Shown here one piece after another: positions 1 to 7,962 of a DNA stretch of 47,505 nt. This DNA comes from Bradyrhizobiaceae bacterium (GTDB taxonomy: Bacteria; Pseudomonadota; Alphaproteobacteria; Rhizobiales; Xanthobacteraceae). Position 1 is the first letter of the stretch; every line of letters begins with the position of its first letter. The stretch lies in NCBI GenBank assembly GCA_947481635.1, contig CANKHJ010000012.1, positions 1 to 47,505 of the forward strand, given 5' to 3'. The position numbers were made by a program, and so were the translations under genes. The notes beneath the pieces are model-generated. The model was not told where the DNA came from. It saw only the letters and a list, made by a program, of their open reading frames with translations, and did no database searches.

Positions 1-1
1 C

Positions 2-28
2 CTGGTCGACCTGTCCTATCTCGATTGA
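2..28 (+). CDS. 3' end of an unidentified gene (partial)
   Basis: The first bases read as an open frame ending LVDLSYLD and a TGA stop at 26-28. Only eight codons are inside the window, so the product cannot be named. The following 210 bases to the tRNA contain no convincing gene, which fits a gene ending here. This is an inference from one short reading frame; it could equally be chance. Confidence 0.3.
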   Translation: MVDLSYLD

Positions 29-238
29 GCGTGCGGTCGACGGCAGCGGATAGGGTTTCGAAGAGCGAGGCGCGTCGCATGGTGTGCGTCGCTCGGTGCG
101 TCACAGACGGCCGATTGAGGCTTCACCGCGGGATGGGTTGGGCCGCAATGCTCTCGGATCGAACTAATTCCATGATGTGTATCTCGCGCGGCAGCGAAAA
201 TGCCGCCGCCGAATTTCCGAGAAGTCATTTGAAATGCA

Positions 239-314
239 TGGTGGGCCCGGGAGGACTTGAACCTCCAACCAGACCGTTATGAGCGGCCGGCTCTAACCAT
301 TGAGCTACGGGCCC
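239..314 (-). tRNA. tRNA-Ile2 (anticodon CAU, probably lysidine-modified)
   Basis: Read on the minus strand, this is a complete cloverleaf: acceptor GGGCCCG paired with CGGGCCC, a D arm GCTC/GAGC, an anticodon stem GGCCG/CGGTC around the loop CTCATAA, and a T arm GGAGG/CCTCC. The CCA end is encoded. The anticodon is CAT. The strong G/C acceptor and the D loop resemble bacterial tRNA-Ile2, in which C34 is converted to lysidine so that AUA is read as isoleucine. Elongator tRNA-Met has the same anticodon and remains the alternative. It lies just downstream of the C39-like peptidase gene on the same strand. Confidence 0.9.
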
Positions 315-371
315 CGCCTTGCGGGCCGCGCTTCATACAATGCGGAGGGGTGCGCGGCAATTCGGACTGGG

Positions 372-923
372 TCAGGCCGCGAGCGCAACGTAGCCATAGG
401 CGCACATCCGGGACGCAAGCTGTTCGGCGCCGATCTCACGCAAGCCGGGCGAAGCCGGATCATGCGCGGTGAAGCTGCCACCGCCGGCGCTGACCAGGAT
501 CAGATAATGCCCGGAGGCAAAGCCGCTGGAGACCGGCACGACGACCGGACGTCCGCCGGCCACCGTCCGGGCCAGCGAGGCCATATGTGCAGCGACGGCC
601 GGCCGCGGCGCACAATCTCCGGCGATGACGATGCCGCCGGGAGCGCGCAGCGACAATCCGACCCCGACGCGCGCGCCGAAGCGGCGCATGTCGCTGATCG
701 AATAGCCGTTCACGGGGTCGGGCGGATCGGGGAGCTTGGCATAGGCTGCTTCGGCGTTGCCGCCGCGGCGCGCGGCAAGTGCCGCAAGCACCGCGCGGCC
801 GCAATCCGCGGCGGACTTTTGGCCGATCCAGGGGATCGTGATAGCGGCTCCGGCGCTCGCCGCGCTGAGCGAGAGCAAAGTACCGGCGAGCAGCAATGCG
901 AAACGCGTCCGGCGTCCGGGCAT
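372..923 (-). CDS. exported C39-like cysteine peptidase
   Basis: A 183-residue protein with an N-terminal signal peptide (basic MPGRRTR, a hydrophobic stretch to about residue 22, cleavage near SAGA-A) followed by a compact papain-like domain. The peptidase C39 pattern is visible: Q35 and C41 in GQKSAADCG, H139 in SGHYLILV, and D155 in AHDPAS, matching the oxyanion Gln, nucleophile Cys, His and Asp. It has no ABC-transporter domains, so it belongs with stand-alone C39-like proteins, not bacteriocin exporters. An ATG at 968 would lie inside the terminator hairpin at 953-980, so I use the internal ATG. The gene for a small exported membrane protein lies directly upstream on the same strand. The substrate is unknown. 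Confidence 0.75.
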   Translation of the reverse strand: MPGRRTRFALLLAGTLLSLSAASAGAAITIPWIGQKSAADCGRAVLAALAARRGGNAEAAYAKLPDPPDPVNGYSISDMRRFGARVGVGLSLRAPGGIVIAGDCAPRPAVAAHMASLARTVAGGRPVVVPVSSGFASGHYLILVSAGGGSFTAHDPASPGLREIGAEQLASRMCAYGYVALAA

Positions 924-950
924 GGAGCGGTCCTGGTCATTTGAAACGAA

Positions 951-983
951 AAGCGCGCCGCGGAGCAATCCGCGGCGCGCTTT
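951..983 (-). terminator. intrinsic terminator between the small membrane protein and C39-like genes
   Basis: Bases 953-964 and 969-980 form a perfect 12-bp GC-rich inverted repeat around a 4-base loop. In the minus direction the stem is followed by TTTTCGTTT. This fits a Rho-independent terminator after the gene at 1000-1452. The C39-like gene would then depend on read-through or on a promoter in the roughly 30 bases downstream of the hairpin. Confidence 0.7.
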
Positions 984-999
984 CGACGATAAGGCCGTT

Positions 1000-1452
1000 T
1001 TAGCCGCGCGCGCGAACAGGAGCGCCGACCGCCATCTGGCAACCGAGCGCCCATGGGAACAGCTTGCAGACGAAGGGCTGCCACAACAGCAGCAGAACGA
1101 CCACGACCACCGCGATGATGATCCAGGTCTCAGCCGTCTGGCCGGCCTTGAAGGAATCGAGGTTCGCCGCAGTCACTTTCTGCAGCAGCGCCTTCTCGGT
1201 CTTGGTCAGCTTCGGCACGGTGCCATTCTGGTAGGCGACGGACAGCTTGGAATGCAGGGCCGGGTTCGAGGTTGCGAGTTCGTTCATCTGCCCCTGCGAG
1301 AGGATCACGACATCGCCGTTTACGGCGTGGTTCGCGATCGCCTGCTGGGCCGTCCGTTCAGGCGCCGGGGTCGCCGCAAACGAAGGCGTCACCGGCATGA
1401 TGGTCAACGACATGGTGGATAACACCGCAAGCAGAAGTCCAATCTTTCTCAT
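1000..1452 (-). CDS. exported small protein with C-terminal membrane anchor
   Basis: A 150-residue protein of unrecognised family. Residues 1-26 are a typical signal peptide ending SFA. Residues 27-105 are hydrophilic and probably helical, with a segment rich in Leu, Lys and Asn (NELATSNPALHSKLSVA). A hydrophobic helix at about 106-122 (WIIIAVVVVVLLLLW) follows, then a short tail with two cysteines (FVCKLFPWALGC). The expected topology is a periplasmic domain anchored by the C-terminal helix. Its downstream neighbour on the same strand is an exported C39-like peptidase, so a substrate, inhibitor or anchor relationship is possible but unproven. I see no double-glycine leader. Confidence 0.75.
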   Translation of the reverse strand: MRKIGLLLAVLSTMSLTIMPVTPSFAATPAPERTAQQAIANHAVNGDVVILSQGQMNELATSNPALHSKLSVAYQNGTVPKLTKTEKALLQKVTAANLDSFKAGQTAETWIIIAVVVVVLLLLWQPFVCKLFPWALGCQMAVGAPVRARG

Positions 1453-1733
1453 GGTCTAGCCCCATCTCTGAGAGCGGCGCCGGGACGGCGCTACTCGGCA
1501 ATATACGACAAATCAAGCATTTCCCGCGCGGGATGCGCTGTCAATACGCACCTCCGCAGGAACGATAACGCCGCCGATGGGTTCTGGTTCAGTTGCTTGC
1601 GAAATTATTTTACCACCCGCCCGACTCTGATATCCATCCGTTGGGTGATTCGGCCGCAAGGCGGTGGAATCACACCTCAAGTTTGGCTTGGTGTTGCGTG
1701 CGTCGGCTGCCGAAGACGGCAACAAGGATCAGC

Positions 1734-2348
1734 ATGCTTCACCTGCGCACCATCGTCGCTTCGGCGTTCGTCACCTTTGCCATCATGATTGGCGCTTTCG
1801 GCGTCACCGCCGCAGTGCGTGGGGTGCAAAGCGCTGCAACCAGCCCGCTCGAGTCGCTCAAAGGCGGCACCGCCTTCGACGACCGGCTCGACTGGAATCA
1901 ATTCGCCAATCCGGACAGCACGCGGCTGTACCAGATCATCACCACCAAGGCATCGCCGGACGCGTCGGTCGAAGGCGGTCGCGGTGGCCCCTTCGCGCCG
2001 GTCGATCCCGCCGCGGCGCTCGAAGAAGACGAGGAGATCACCGGCAGCGTCGAGCCGGTTGCGCCGCAGATCGACATTGCCGCGCTGATCGATGCCCAGG
2101 TCGGTAGCGATCCGGGCTCGGTGCTCGCGTCGCCACGCCCCGACATGACGATCGACTTCGGAATCGTCCCGACGCAGCCGATTGCGGCGGCCGCGGCGCC
2201 GACGCAAGCGCGAACCCAGGCAGCGCCGCGCAAGCGCGTTGCCCGGAAACGCCTGGCCCGGGCTCCGACGCCAAAGGCAAAGGCTCAGCCAGCCGAACCG
2301 GCCCGACCGGCGAATACGCTCCAGAGCCTGTTCGGCGGCAATTCCTAG
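1734..2348 (+). CDS. hypothetical single-pass membrane protein with basic Pro/Ala-rich tail
   Basis: A 204-residue protein that I do not recognise. The ATG is chosen because AAGGA lies six bases upstream; the open frame extends further 5' but has no comparable site. Residues 3-27 form one membrane helix or signal anchor (IVASAFVTFAIMIGAFGV). The middle is acidic (LEEDEEITGS) and the last 50 residues are rich in Arg, Lys, Ala and Pro (RKRVARKRLARAP). Low-complexity composition makes homology hard to judge by eye. It is transcribed away from the small membrane protein gene, with about 280 bp between them. Confidence 0.65.
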   Translation: MLHLRTIVASAFVTFAIMIGAFGVTAAVRGVQSAATSPLESLKGGTAFDDRLDWNQFANPDSTRLYQIITTKASPDASVEGGRGGPFAPVDPAAALEEDEEITGSVEPVAPQIDIAALIDAQVGSDPGSVLASPRPDMTIDFGIVPTQPIAAAAAPTQARTQAAPRKRVARKRLARAPTPKAKAQPAEPARPANTLQSLFGGNS

Positions 2349-2477
2349 GCCCTCCCCCGCGTTACCTCGATACCGTGACGGGACGGGGATCGCATCCCTG
2401 CCCTGCTGTCGCGTCTGTGCCGATCAGGCGCGAGCGGGGTTATGTGTGTGGCGGGGGTTCAAGGAAGGCCGGTGGCC

Positions 2478-2615
2478 ATGGCCCATCTTGTCGAGAAGCA
2501 AACGATCGTTCGCGCGAATACCGCGCTGATGCTCAGCGTCGTCTGGGGCGGCCTCGCCGCCTGCGCTATCGGCGCGATTATCTACGATGTCGGCCGTTGG
2601 GTCGGGAGCTGGTAG
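2478..2615 (+). CDS. 45-residue single-pass membrane microprotein
   Basis: A short frame starting MAHLVEKQTIVRANT and running through one hydrophobic helix (about residues 17-37) to a tail ending GRWVGSW. A strong ribosome binding site, AAGGAAGG at 2461-2468, lies nine bases before the ATG, which is the main reason for calling it. It is shorter than usual annotation cut-offs. It lies 129 bp after the previous gene and converges on the MFS transporter gene. Function unknown. Confidence 0.65.
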   Translation: MAHLVEKQTIVRANTALMLSVVWGGLAACAIGAIIYDVGRWVGSW

Positions 2616-2653
2616 CGGCACCGAGGTGTAGGATCCGGCAAAGTGGTAGCGGT

Positions 2654-3883
2654 TTACGCCGTTGCGTGAACCGCGCCGCGTCCGGGACGCATCAGCAGCC
2701 AGAGCGCGATCGAGACGTTGAGCAGGTTCCACACGATCCCATGCGCGAAAGCCGCGCCGTATGATCCGGTAAGGTCGAAGATCAGGCCGGAGGTCCAGCC
2801 GCCCAAGGCCATGCCGAACAAAGTGGCCATCAGCACGATCCCGAGCCGCGTGCCCGCCTCTTGCGGCGGGAAATACTCACGCACGATAATCGCGTAGCTC
2901 GGCACGATGCCACCCTGGAACAGGCCGAACAGCGCCGAGATCACATAGAGCGACGTGAGCCCGTCAAACATCAGATAGAGCACCAGCGCCGCGCCTTGCA
3001 GCGCCGAGCCAATCAGCAGCGTGCCGACGCCGCCAACGCGGTCGGCGACAAAGCCTGAGCCGATCCGGCTGATGATGCCAAAACCGAGCATCACCGCCAG
3101 CATCTCGGCGCCGCGCGCCACGCCATATCCAAGGTCGCCGCAATAGGCGACGATATGCACCTGCGGCATCGACATCGCGACGCAACAGGCCAGGCCGGCG
3201 ACGCAGAGCAACGCCATCAGCACGTTGGGAGAGACACCGCTCTCATTGCCGCGGGCGGCGAAGGCTTCCGCCGACATGAAGGGCCGCACCGCAGGCCGGC
3301 GCCGCAGCAGCAACGCGAGTGGCGTCATCGTCACGAAACAGAAGATCCCGATGCCGATATGCGTCGCGCGCCAGCCCGCGCTCTCGACGAAATGCTGCAC
3401 CAAAGGCGGCCAGATGGTGCCGGCGAGATAATTACCCGACGCTGCCAGGCCGACCGCAAGACCGCGGCGGCGCGAGAACCACTGCGATACGTCGGCCATT
3501 ACCGGCCCGAAGGTCGCGGACGTGCCGAGCAACCCGATCAGCACGCCATGCGCAAGCGCGAAGCTCCAGAGATTGGGCGCGAAGCCAGCCGCGACATAGC
3601 CGAGGCCAAGCGCGGCCGCGGAGCACAATGCCGGCGCCACGATCCCGAACCGGTCAGCCAGCCGGCCCATCAGCACGCCGCCGAACGCAAAGCCCACCAT
3701 CGCCAGGGTGTAGGGGAGCGAAGCACCCGCCCGCGCCACGCCGAATTCGGCCTGCACCGCAGGCAGCACGACCACCACCGACCACATGCCGACACCGCCA
3801 ATGGTGGCGATCAGCACCGAGATGCCAAGGCGCATCCAGGCGTAACGGGATTCGATTTCATTCACGGCGGTGGGAATCGGCAT
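2654..3883 (-). CDS. MFS transporter
   Basis: A 409-residue polytopic protein of the major facilitator superfamily with about 12 hydrophobic segments. The motif A-like loop GRLADRFG follows the second helix, and the second half has a matching GFVADRVGG, showing the usual two-fold repeat. The overall pattern (WSVVVVLPAVQAEFG at the start, GNYLAGTIWPP mid-protein) resembles the oxalate/formate and monocarboxylate-like branch, so an organic anion is the likeliest substrate. This is inference, since no neighbouring catabolic gene points to a substrate. The start at 3883 lacks a strong ribosome binding site. Confidence 0.85.
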   Translation of the reverse strand: MPIPTAVNEIESRYAWMRLGISVLIATIGGVGMWSVVVVLPAVQAEFGVARAGASLPYTLAMVGFAFGGVLMGRLADRFGIVAPALCSAAALGLGYVAAGFAPNLWSFALAHGVLIGLLGTSATFGPVMADVSQWFSRRRGLAVGLAASGNYLAGTIWPPLVQHFVESAGWRATHIGIGIFCFVTMTPLALLLRRRPAVRPFMSAEAFAARGNESGVSPNVLMALLCVAGLACCVAMSMPQVHIVAYCGDLGYGVARGAEMLAVMLGFGIISRIGSGFVADRVGGVGTLLIGSALQGAALVLYLMFDGLTSLYVISALFGLFQGGIVPSYAIIVREYFPPQEAGTRLGIVLMATLFGMALGGWTSGLIFDLTGSYGAAFAHGIVWNLLNVSIALWLLMRPGRGAVHATA

Positions 3884-4199
3884 GGGGCGCGGACGTTAGC
3901 ATAATCATCTCCCCCACCCTCCATCGCCGACCGCACCCTCACTATGCGGGACACCGTACAGAGGCACCACAAATCCGCACAATCAACATGATGGTAGCGC
4001 CGGGTGGATCGAGGGCGGCTCGGTGCCGCTGGTTTTTGCGTTATTGTCCATGCACAATAATTGGTCGGTCGAAGCCGCACTATGCTGGCTATCGGACAGA
4101 ACAGTTCCTACATTCATGACATCACTGACAAGACGCGTTCGGGCGTCAGTGGCTGAGAGACGCGTCCGCGCTCCCGCCTTTTACGGCAGGAGTACACAC
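3884..4199. other. 316-bp intergenic region between MFS and Crp/Fnr genes
   Basis: This is the divergent control region of the MFS transporter gene (leftward) and the Crp/Fnr-type regulator gene (rightward). I see no coding frame of its own; an upstream extension of the regulator frame from 4023 lacks a ribosome binding site. It is more AT-rich than the flanking genes and contains the 20-bp dyad at 4041-4060. Confidence 0.5.
4041..4060. promoter_or_regulatory. candidate operator, 20-bp dyad
   Basis: The sequence TTATTGTCCATGCACAATAA has 7-base arms that are exact reverse complements, plus a CATG core, so 18 of 20 positions are symmetric. The half-sites around a 6-base centre have the geometry of Crp/Fnr-family sites, though not the CRP or FNR consensus. 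It lies 140 bp before the start of a Crp/Fnr-type gene, so autoregulation is plausible but inferred. Confidence 0.45.
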
Positions 4200-4907
4200 G
4201 TGTCCCAATCTCCCAATCTGGTCTTGGATTCGTTGCCCGCGGCGGCGTTCGCCTCGCTGCGCCCGCACCTCACCGATGTCGAACTGCTGCAAGGCAGCGT
4301 TCTGTTCGATATCGGCGATTCCATTCGTCAGGTCTATTTCCCACACAGCGGCGTCGTCTCCCTGGTCGTGCCGCTGGCGTCGGGAGAAACGATCGAAGCT
4401 GCGATGATCGGCCGGGAGAGCCTCGCGGGCGGCGCAGCGGGTCTTGGCGGACAGATCTCGGTTTGCAAAGCCATCGTCCAAATCGCCGGAGCTGGGTCGG
4501 TGCTCGATGCAGAGCGGTTTCGCGCGTTTGTCAACACTAGCCCGGACCTGCGCACCACGCTGTTCAGGCACGAGCAGCTCATCCTGGCCCAAGCGCAACA
4601 ATCGGCTGGTTGCAACGCAACGCACACCGTCGAGGCCCGGCTCTCGCGCTGGCTGTTACGCTGCCGGGACCTGCAAGGCGGTGACGATCTGCAGCTCACG
4701 CAGGAGTTTCTCGGCCAGATGCTCGGGGTTCGGCGCACCAGCGTCTCGGTGGTGGCGAATACGCTCCAGGAGGCCGGTCTCATCCGGTACCGCCGCGGGC
4801 GTATCCAGATCATCAACCTTGCGGCCCTGCAAAACACCGCGTGCGAATGCTATCAGACAGTCAAAACGCTCTCGGAACGGCTGTTGGGTCCGCAGACGCG
4901 TTCGTAA
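4200..4907 (+). CDS. Crp/Fnr-family transcriptional regulator
   Basis: A 235-residue protein with an N-terminal cyclic-nucleotide-binding-like beta-barrel (about residues 20-125, including GDSIRQVYFPHSGVVSLVV) and a C-terminal winged helix (about 165-215). The helix-turn-helix reads LTQEFLGQMLGVRRTSVSVV. The GTG start is chosen because GGCAGGAG sits seven bases before it. The frame is open upstream but without a site. I see no FNR-type N-terminal cysteine cluster, so an Fe-S oxygen sensor is unlikely. The ligand and regulon are unknown. Related short Crp/Fnr proteins are abundant in Bradyrhizobium-type genomes. Confidence 0.9.
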   Translation: MSQSPNLVLDSLPAAAFASLRPHLTDVELLQGSVLFDIGDSIRQVYFPHSGVVSLVVPLASGETIEAAMIGRESLAGGAAGLGGQISVCKAIVQIAGAGSVLDAERFRAFVNTSPDLRTTLFRHEQLILAQAQQSAGCNATHTVEARLSRWLLRCRDLQGGDDLQLTQEFLGQMLGVRRTSVSVVANTLQEAGLIRYRRGRIQIINLAALQNTACECYQTVKTLSERLLGPQTRS

Positions 4908-4943
4908 TTCCATGATTTGCTCCTTAGCCTCCTCGATCTCTCG

Positions 4944-4977
4944 GTGGGTGGCCGCCCTGAAACCGCCCCCCACCCAC
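4944..4977 (+). terminator. hairpin downstream of the Crp/Fnr gene
   Basis: GTGGGTGG at 4944-4951 pairs with CCACCCAC at 4970-4977. No T-tract follows, so this is only a possible terminator or mRNA 3'-end structure. Confidence 0.3.
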
Positions 4978-5007
4978 TGAGGCCTTCGGGAACCTTCTTC
5001 CGCCTGG

Positions 5008-7161
5008 GTGTTTTACTCAAGACCCCCAGACCCGGCAGAGCCCCGCGTGATCCTCCAACCCCGTCGCAACGTCTGGCGTGTCGAACGCGCCCGCCGCGCC
5101 GCCGTCCTGCTCGACGGCGGCTGCTATTTCGGCGCGCTGCGCGCCGCGATGCTCAAGGCGCAATCGACCATTTTCATCCTCGGCTGGGATCTCGACAGCC
5201 GCACCCGGCTGGTCGGTGACAGCGGCACCTCGGATGACGGCTATCCGGAAGGCCTGGTGGATTTCCTCGCCGCTCTGGTCAACGAGCGGCCGAAACTCGT
5301 CGTGCATATCCTGGTCTGGGATTACTCGGTGATCTATGCGCTAGAGCGCGAGCTATTGCCGCTGTTCTCGATCCAATGGCGCACGCCGCATCGCATCCGC
5401 TACTGCCTTGACGACGATCTCCCGGCCGGCGCATCGCATCATCAGAAGATCGTCGTGATCGACGACGCCCTCGCCTTCGTCGGCGGACTCGATCTCACGA
5501 TCCGCCGCTGGGACGCGCAGGACCATCGCATCGACAACACGCACCGCGTCGATCCCGCCGGGGTCGCCTATCGTCCCTATCACGACGTACAGACCATGAT
5601 CGATGGGCCGGCGGTGCGGCCGCTGGCGGAGCTGGTCCGCGAACGCTGGCGCCGCGGCGCCTGCGAACGGCCTCGGCCGATCAAGCCGGCTGCAGACCGC
5701 TGGCCTTCGAGCGTGCGCCCGGATTTCACCGAGATCGACGTCGGGATCGCGCGCACTTATCCGGCGGTGGACGACCAGAGGGAAATACACGAGGTGGAGA
5801 CGCTGTTCTTCGACACCGTCGCGCGCGCCGAGCGCTTCATCTACATTGAGAACCAATATCTCACGGTCACGCGCTTCGCCGAGGCGCTTGCCGTCCGCAT
5901 GAAACAGAAGCCGGAGCTCGAGGCAGTGATGGTCGCGCCCAGGGCGCACGATTCCTGGCTGGAATCGATGACTATGCGCCACGGCCGCATCCGCTTCATG
6001 CAGATCCTCGAACAGGCCGGCGTCAGCGATCGCGCGCGCGTGCTTTATCCCGAAGTATCCGAAGGCGGCGCCACCACCGACACGATGATCCACGCCAAGG
6101 TGATGATCGTCGATGACGTGCTGGTGCGGGTCGGCTCCGCCAACCTCAACAACCGCTCGCTCGGTCTCGACACCGAATGCGACCTGGCCTTCGAGGCAAA
6201 GTCCGACGAGCAGCGCCAGGCGGTGACGCGACTGCGCGATCATATGCTCGGCCATCACTGCCGCGCCACGGCCGATGAGGTTTCAGCCATGCTCGCGCGC
6301 ACCGGCTCGCTGGTGGAGACCGCCATGACGATCGCAAACGACGGCCATTGCCTGAAGCCGGTCAATGACGGCATCGCTGAACCCTCGGAACTCGCTATCA
6401 CCATGAACGGCATCGCCGATGCCGAACGGCCGATCGAGGCGCCGGCCCTGCTGCGCGAATTCGTCGGCGAGCGCCCGCGCGCCCGACGTCTCGGCCGCCT
6501 CGTCAAGGTCCTCGCAATCGCCGTCATGGTGATTGCGCTGATGCTCGTCTGGCGCTTCACGCCGCTCGCCACTTTCACCGATCCGGACACCATCCAGGAC
6601 GGCCTCGAAGAGATCGCGGCAATGCGCGGCGCGGCATTCATCGTCATCGCGGTGTTCGTGATCGCAGGACTGGTCGCTTTCCCAGTCACGTTGCTGATCG
6701 CCGCCACCGCTGCCGCGTTCGGCCCGGTGCTCGGCTTCTCTTATGCCGCGCTGGGCGCGCTGCTAAGCGCGGTCGTCACCTACGGAATCGGGCTCGGAAT
6801 CGGACGGCGCATCCTCGAAGATCTGCTCGGCCCGCGCCTGAACCGCATCCGCCGCGGCATCGCCAGGCGCGGCGTGCTGGCGATCGCGACGGTGCGGCTG
6901 GTGCCGCTCGCGCCGTTCACGCTGGTCAATCTCACCGCCGGCGCGAGCCGCATCCCGTTCCAGGATTATGTGCTCGGCACCATGATCGGGATGGCGCCCG
7001 GGCTGGTCCTGATGTCGATTATGGGTCACCAGATGCTCAACGTCATTACCGCGCCGACGCCCTCGAACGTCGCGCTATTCGTGATCGCGGTGGTTGCCTG
7101 GGTCGCGCTCTCGCTCGGTGTGCAAGCGCTGATCCTACGCTGGCGGGAGCACAGAGCGTGA
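5008..7161 (+). CDS. phospholipase D-like protein fused to a VTT (DedA/TVP38-type) membrane domain
   Basis: A 717-residue fusion. Residues 1 to about 430 carry two HKD motifs of the phospholipase D superfamily: HHQKIVVID near residue 145 and HAKVMIVDD near 362, each followed by the GG/GSxN segment (GGLDL, GSANLNNRS). Residues about 490-715 are membrane-embedded and match the VTT/SNARE-associated family (FPVTLLIAATAAAFGP, then LVPLAPFTLVN). Cardiolipin-synthase-like or phospholipid-hydrolysing activity at the inner membrane is expected, and VTT proteins elsewhere move lipids across membranes. The GTG at 5008 opens the frame; a second GTG at 5047 may be the real start. The stop overlaps the start of the next gene (GTGA), so the two are co-translated. 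Confidence 0.9.
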   Translation: MFYSRPPDPAEPRVILQPRRNVWRVERARRAAVLLDGGCYFGALRAAMLKAQSTIFILGWDLDSRTRLVGDSGTSDDGYPEGLVDFLAALVNERPKLVVHILVWDYSVIYALERELLPLFSIQWRTPHRIRYCLDDDLPAGASHHQKIVVIDDALAFVGGLDLTIRRWDAQDHRIDNTHRVDPAGVAYRPYHDVQTMIDGPAVRPLAELVRERWRRGACERPRPIKPAADRWPSSVRPDFTEIDVGIARTYPAVDDQREIHEVETLFFDTVARAERFIYIENQYLTVTRFAEALAVRMKQKPELEAVMVAPRAHDSWLESMTMRHGRIRFMQILEQAGVSDRARVLYPEVSEGGATTDTMIHAKVMIVDDVLVRVGSANLNNRSLGLDTECDLAFEAKSDEQRQAVTRLRDHMLGHHCRATADEVSAMLARTGSLVETAMTIANDGHCLKPVNDGIAEPSELAITMNGIADAERPIEAPALLREFVGERPRARRLGRLVKVLAIAVMVIALMLVWRFTPLATFTDPDTIQDGLEEIAAMRGAAFIVIAVFVIAGLVAFPVTLLIAATAAAFGPVLGFSYAALGALLSAVVTYGIGLGIGRRILEDLLGPRLNRIRRGIARRGVLAIATVRLVPLAPFTLVNLTAGASRIPFQDYVLGTMIGMAPGLVLMSIMGHQMLNVITAPTPSNVALFVIAVVAWVALSLGVQALILRWREHRA

Positions 7162-7919
7162 GCGACACCCTCCTGCTTGAGACCGCGCCGGGCGCTCCAC
7201 CGGCGCGACAACAGCCTACCCACGACGCGTCCGCGGCGATCCGCGTCATGACCTGGAACATCCACGGTGGAGTCGGCGTCGACGGCCGCTTCGACCTCCC
7301 TCGTATCATCGCGGCCATTGTCCGGCATGATCCGGATGTGGTGGCGTTGCAGGAAGTGGATTCCCGCCGCTGCGCGCCAGGCGACCCGCCGCCCTTCACC
7401 TTTCTCAAAGAAGCGATCGGCCATCACGGCGTCGAGGCGAAGTCGATCATCACGGCCGACGGTGAATACGGGCAGATCCTGGTCAGCAAATGGCCGTTCG
7501 TAAGCGCCGAGATCCATGATCTGACAACCAAAGGGCGCGAGCCGCGCCGTGCGATCGAAGCCGAGATTCGGACCGACCGGGGCAATCTGCGGGTGATCGC
7601 TTCGCATTTCGGGCTGGGCTTTGCCGAGCGCAAGAGTCAGGCACAACGCATCGTCGAGATTGCACGCAGCCATCCGACCACGACGGTGATGCTGGGCGAC
7701 TTTAACGACTGGGCCTGGCCGTCATCCCTGCGCGCAGCATTGCGGCGCGAATTACCGGCTCGCACGCGGCACGCAAGCTTTCCGTCCCGGTACCCGCTGC
7801 TGCGTCTCGACCGCATCTATTGCTGGCCGCGCGACGCGCTGGTGCACAGCTTCACCGACCGCGGCGCGCGTATCTGCTCCGACCACCTGCCGGTGATCGC
7901 GGATGTGATGGTGAATTAG
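7158..7919 (+). CDS. endonuclease/exonuclease/phosphatase (EEP) family protein
   Basis: A 253-residue protein with the DNase I/EEP fold. The markers are MTWNIHGGVG near the N-terminus (metal-binding Asn), ALQEVDSRR (metal-binding Glu), LGDFNDW and the C-terminal SDHLPVIADV (catalytic Asp-His). It has no signal peptide. The start GTG overlaps the stop of the phospholipase D/VTT gene by four bases, implying coupled translation and a shared pathway. With that partner, a phosphodiesterase or phosphatase acting on lipid head groups is more likely than DNA repair, but this is inference. Confidence 0.88.
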   Translation: MSDTLLLETAPGAPPARQQPTHDASAAIRVMTWNIHGGVGVDGRFDLPRIIAAIVRHDPDVVALQEVDSRRCAPGDPPPFTFLKEAIGHHGVEAKSIITADGEYGQILVSKWPFVSAEIHDLTTKGREPRRAIEAEIRTDRGNLRVIASHFGLGFAERKSQAQRIVEIARSHPTTTVMLGDFNDWAWPSSLRAALRRELPARTRHASFPSRYPLLRLDRIYCWPRDALVHSFTDRGARICSDHLPVIADVMVN

Positions 7920-7923
7920 GCGA

Positions 7924-7947
7924 CGGTCACCTCTCCCCGCTTGCGGG
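7924..7947. repeat. short palindromic intergenic repeat, copy 1
   Basis: A 24-bp unit starting CGGTCACCTC and ending in the small hairpin CCCGC-TT-GCGGG. It differs at two positions from the unit at 28021-28044. Both copies start within a few bases of a rightward gene's stop codon and lie between convergent genes. The family looks like the short palindromes dispersed through Bradyrhizobium-type genomes. Confidence 0.6.
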
Positions 7948-7962
7948 AATATATATCAATGC

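Noticed and set aside
924-968. Longer start for the C39-like peptidase
   Set aside because: The ATG at 966-968 is in the loop of the intrinsic terminator, and the extension would precede the signal peptide.
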